This document shows, one piece after another, positions 61,625-64,000 of a DNA stretch of 64,000 bases (its first letter is position 1; each line of letters opens with the position of its first letter). The notes below the pieces were generated by a model. The model had not been told where the DNA came from. It was given only the letters and a program-made list of their open reading frames with translations, and ran no database searches. The translations under genes and the position numbers were made by a program. This DNA is from Alistipes indistinctus YIT 12060. Lineage in GTDB: Bacteria; Bacteroidota; Bacteroidia; Bacteroidales; Rikenellaceae. Location: the NCBI RefSeq assembly GCF_025144995.1, contig NZ_CP102250.1, positions 930,001-994,000 on the forward strand, given 5' to 3'.

Positions 61625-63979
61625 ATGCAACTGATTCTGCGAAACTTTATAACCATCCTCAAACGCTTCAAAACGGCAAGCATCCTCAACGTCCTGGGGC
61701 TGTCAACGGCTTTCGCGGCTTTCCTCATTCTCCTGATGCAGGTTCGCTATGAACAGAGTTTCGATAAGTTCCACTCGAAAGCGGAACGTATTTACCGCCT
61801 GGAAGCGCAGGACGAAGAGGCGGGACGTACCTTATATGCCTGTATCCTGTCGCGCCCGCAAATCGAAGAGTTCGCCGCCTCTTCGCCGCACATCGCAGCC
61901 GGAGCGCTGACCGAAGACCAGGATGAGGTTTACCTGACCGTGAAACAGGGTGACCACCCGACGGGAATGCGCGAGCAGATGGTACTCTGCACCCCGGAGC
62001 TGGCGCAAATTTTCGATTTTGCCATGCTCGAAGGAGATACCACCGCCCTGCGCACTCCGGATCAGGTCCTCATTCCCCAAAGCATGGCCCGCAGGATGTT
62101 CGGCCACCGACCGGCCTATGGAGCGCAAATTACTTACGGATCGGAGCGCCTGACCGTCGGGGGCGTCTACCGGGATTTCCCGCGCAACACCCAAATCCAC
62201 AATGCGCTGTACCGCAACATGGGCAAGCGGTTCGCCAACCAGCGGGGCATGTGGGCATTCAAGGGATACATCCTGCTCGACAGGGCCGCAAACAAGCAGC
62301 AAGTTGTGGACAACTACATGAAGAACTATGTGGCACCCCATCCCGACCAACGGCAAAAAGACTACCGGTTAACGCTGCTCTCCGACGTTTATTACACGAA
62401 CGACTCCGAAGACATGACCCCGCAAACGCATGGGGACAAAGCGCAGACACGCCTGCTGCTGATCGTGGCGTTCCTGGTAATCGCCATCGCAGCGATCAAC
62501 TTCATCAACTTCACCACGGCACTCGCTCCGATGCGCATCAAGAGCATCAACACACAAAAGGTGTTGGGCTGTTCCACGGGAATCCTGCGTGCCGGACTTA
62601 TTTTCGAAGCCGTCGGGCTGAGCCTGATCGCTTATCTGGTCGCACTGGTTATCGTCCATGTGCTGTCATTGACCTCTTATGCCGACCTGATCTCGGCGGA
62701 CATGGCCCTCACGGCCAACCTGCCGCTGGCAGCTTATGTCGCCGCAGGCGCATTGCTGGCGGGCCTGATCGCCGGACTCTATCCGGCCTGGTACATTACT
62801 TCCTTTCCGCCGGCCCTGGTACTGAAAGGTTCTTTCGGGCTTTCGCCAAAAGGGAAACGATTGCGAACCGTTTTGATTTCCATCCAGTTCATCGTATCGA
62901 TCGTCCTGATTATCTCACTGCTGTTCGTCAAGATACAAACCCGTTACATGCAAACCACCCCGCTGGGATTCGACAAAGACAACATCGCCATCACGGAAAT
63001 CAGCCCCGATATTTACCGCAACCACCGCGAGGCACTGACCGACAGGCTCGAATCGTTCCCGGGCATTACACATGTCAGTTACGCAAACAAAAAGTTGTGC
63101 AATTCGGACGATTACGGTGTTCAAGGCATTATGGATCAAGGGATAAACATCCATTTCGGCATTATGGCCGTCTCCCATAACTTCCTGACGACGATGAGCA
63201 TCCCGATCATCGACGGCCGGAATTTCACCGATGTCGACGCCCGCAAGCAGGATGCGGCCACCCTGATCTGCAATCAAAAAATGGTCCTGGGGAATCCCCA
63301 ACTTATCCCCGGGAAGCGCCTTGCAGACGGATTTGTCGCGGACATCGTAGGAACCTCTGCCGACATGCATTTCACCTCGCTGAGGAAACCGGTCGATCCG
63401 TTTGCCCTGATGCTGGTCTCAACAAAAAGTTCCCAGGTATTGAATTTCTGTTATGTGAAAATCAAAGCCGGCACCGACCTTAAGGCTGCGGTCGGACACA
63501 TCAACCAGTCGATCCACGCCATCGACCCGGCCTACCCGGTGAACGTGGAGTTCTTCGACAATGTGTTGAATGCACTGTACCAGGGTGAAATCAAACTGAA
63601 CCGACAAATTACCCTATTCAGCCTGCTGGCGATTCTCATTTCGATGATTGGCGTTTTCGGGCTCGTCATCTTCGACACGCAATACCGCCGCAAGGAGATC
63701 GGGATCCGCAAGGTATTCGGCGCGACAGTCGGAGAAATCCTCACGATGTTCAACAGGACTTATCTCTACATTGTTGCCGTCTGCTTCGTAATCGCCGTAC
63801 CGGTAGCGTGGTACGAAATAAAACTCTGGCTGCAAAATTTCGCCTACCAACCCCCCATCCGCATCTGGGTTTTTGCCGTAGCGCTGCTGGTCGTACTGGC
63901 TGTCACTATCCTCACCGTCACGCTGCAAAGCTATAAAGCTGCGACCGAAAACCCCGCTCAATCCATCAAAACAGACTAA
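61625..63979 (+). CDS. FtsX/MacB-type ABC transporter permease 4
   Basis: 784 residues with an N-terminal helix (ILNVLGLSTAFAAFLILLMQV), a MacB-like periplasmic domain, central FtsX helices (RLLLIVAFLVIAIAAINFINF, SINTQKVLGCSTGILRAGLIFEAVGLSLIAYLVAL) and C-terminal FtsX helices with QYRRKEIGIRKVFGATVGEILTMFN. It is clearly of another subgroup than permeases 2 and 3; the RRKEIGIRKVFGAT form is typical of a separate branch. It ends 21 bases before the window edge, so whether an ATP-binding gene follows cannot be seen. Confidence 0.94.
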   Translation: MQLILRNFITILKRFKTASILNVLGLSTAFAAFLILLMQVRYEQSFDKFHSKAERIYRLEAQDEEAGRTLYACILSRPQIEEFAASSPHIAAGALTEDQDEVYLTVKQGDHPTGMREQMVLCTPELAQIFDFAMLEGDTTALRTPDQVLIPQSMARRMFGHRPAYGAQITYGSERLTVGGVYRDFPRNTQIHNALYRNMGKRFANQRGMWAFKGYILLDRAANKQQVVDNYMKNYVAPHPDQRQKDYRLTLLSDVYYTNDSEDMTPQTHGDKAQTRLLLIVAFLVIAIAAINFINFTTALAPMRIKSINTQKVLGCSTGILRAGLIFEAVGLSLIAYLVALVIVHVLSLTSYADLISADMALTANLPLAAYVAAGALLAGLIAGLYPAWYITSFPPALVLKGSFGLSPKGKRLRTVLISIQFIVSIVLIISLLFVKIQTRYMQTTPLGFDKDNIAITEISPDIYRNHREALTDRLESFPGITHVSYANKKLCNSDDYGVQGIMDQGINIHFGIMAVSHNFLTTMSIPIIDGRNFTDVDARKQDAATLICNQKMVLGNPQLIPGKRLADGFVADIVGTSADMHFTSLRKPVDPFALMLVSTKSSQVLNFCYVKIKAGTDLKAAVGHINQSIHAIDPAYPVNVEFFDNVLNALYQGEIKLNRQITLFSLLAILISMIGVFGLVIFDTQYRRKEIGIRKVFGATVGEILTMFNRTYLYIVAVCFVIAVPVAWYEIKLWLQNFAYQPPIRIWVFAVALLVVLAVTILTVTLQSYKAATENPAQSIKTD

Positions 63980-64000
63980 ATATAAAACAATCCGGGAATA

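Overview
The window looks like chromosome from a Bacteroidales bacterium, most likely Alistipes or another member of the Rikenellaceae. That placement is inference from moderately high GC in the core genes, repeated Bacteroidetes-type -7 elements (TAnnTTTG), a fimbrillin/DUF5119/DUF3575 locus, and Bacteroidetes-style tyrosine recombinases. No rRNA, CRISPR array or insertion sequence was seen. There are two tRNAs: Gly-GCC at 10538 and Thr-CGT at 39974.

Layout. 1-10272 holds core genes: the end of a beta-helix protein, a choloylglycine-hydrolase-family enzyme, an M1 aminopeptidase lipoprotein, YaaA, pirin, adenine deaminase and NAD synthetase. 10538-22596 is a genomic island at tRNA-Gly. A 92-bp perfect direct repeat (10600-10691 and 21242-21333) that includes the tRNA 3' end brackets a 10.6-kb element. 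The element carries an intact integrase, two further recombinase-like proteins that lack canonical catalytic histidines, an AT-rich defence cassette and a small HTH protein. The second repeat copy is followed by the broken integrase of a related element, so two elements appear to have accumulated in tandem. The cassette holds a GHKL-ATPase fused to a TIR domain, a Vsr endonuclease, a cytosine-5 methyltransferase and an unrecognised protein with a PD-(D/E)XK-like motif. It is the best candidate here for an under-described system.

22654-30860 is a fimbria-type surface locus (DUF3575, DUF5119, two fimbrillin-like lipoproteins) with a divergent membrane-bound TPR/HTH regulator. A frameshifted Fic remnant follows. 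31930-35683 is a nitrosative-stress locus: iron-sulfur protein, hydroxylamine reductase (Hcp) and cupin in one operon, divergent from a Crp/Fnr regulator. A 20-bp palindrome lies about 40 bp upstream of the predicted operon start site.

35923-45327 is mixed metabolism and cell envelope: a secreted cysteine-rich protein, a C_GCAxxG_C_C protein, an S66 LD-carboxypeptidase, a polysaccharide deacetylase, an EamA transporter, DoxX, asparagine synthase, an SGNH hydrolase and a sialidase-fold protein.

45511-63979 appears to be one regulatory and export unit. A sigma-54 response regulator, a histidine kinase and a receiver/ATP-grasp protein resembling PEP synthase run leftward. A TolC-HlyD operon followed by four FtsX/MacB-type permeases runs rightward. 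The divergent gap contains a perfect inverted repeat and a -24/-12 (sigma-54) promoter match in the geometry expected for NtrC-type activation. No ABC ATPase gene is present before the window ends.
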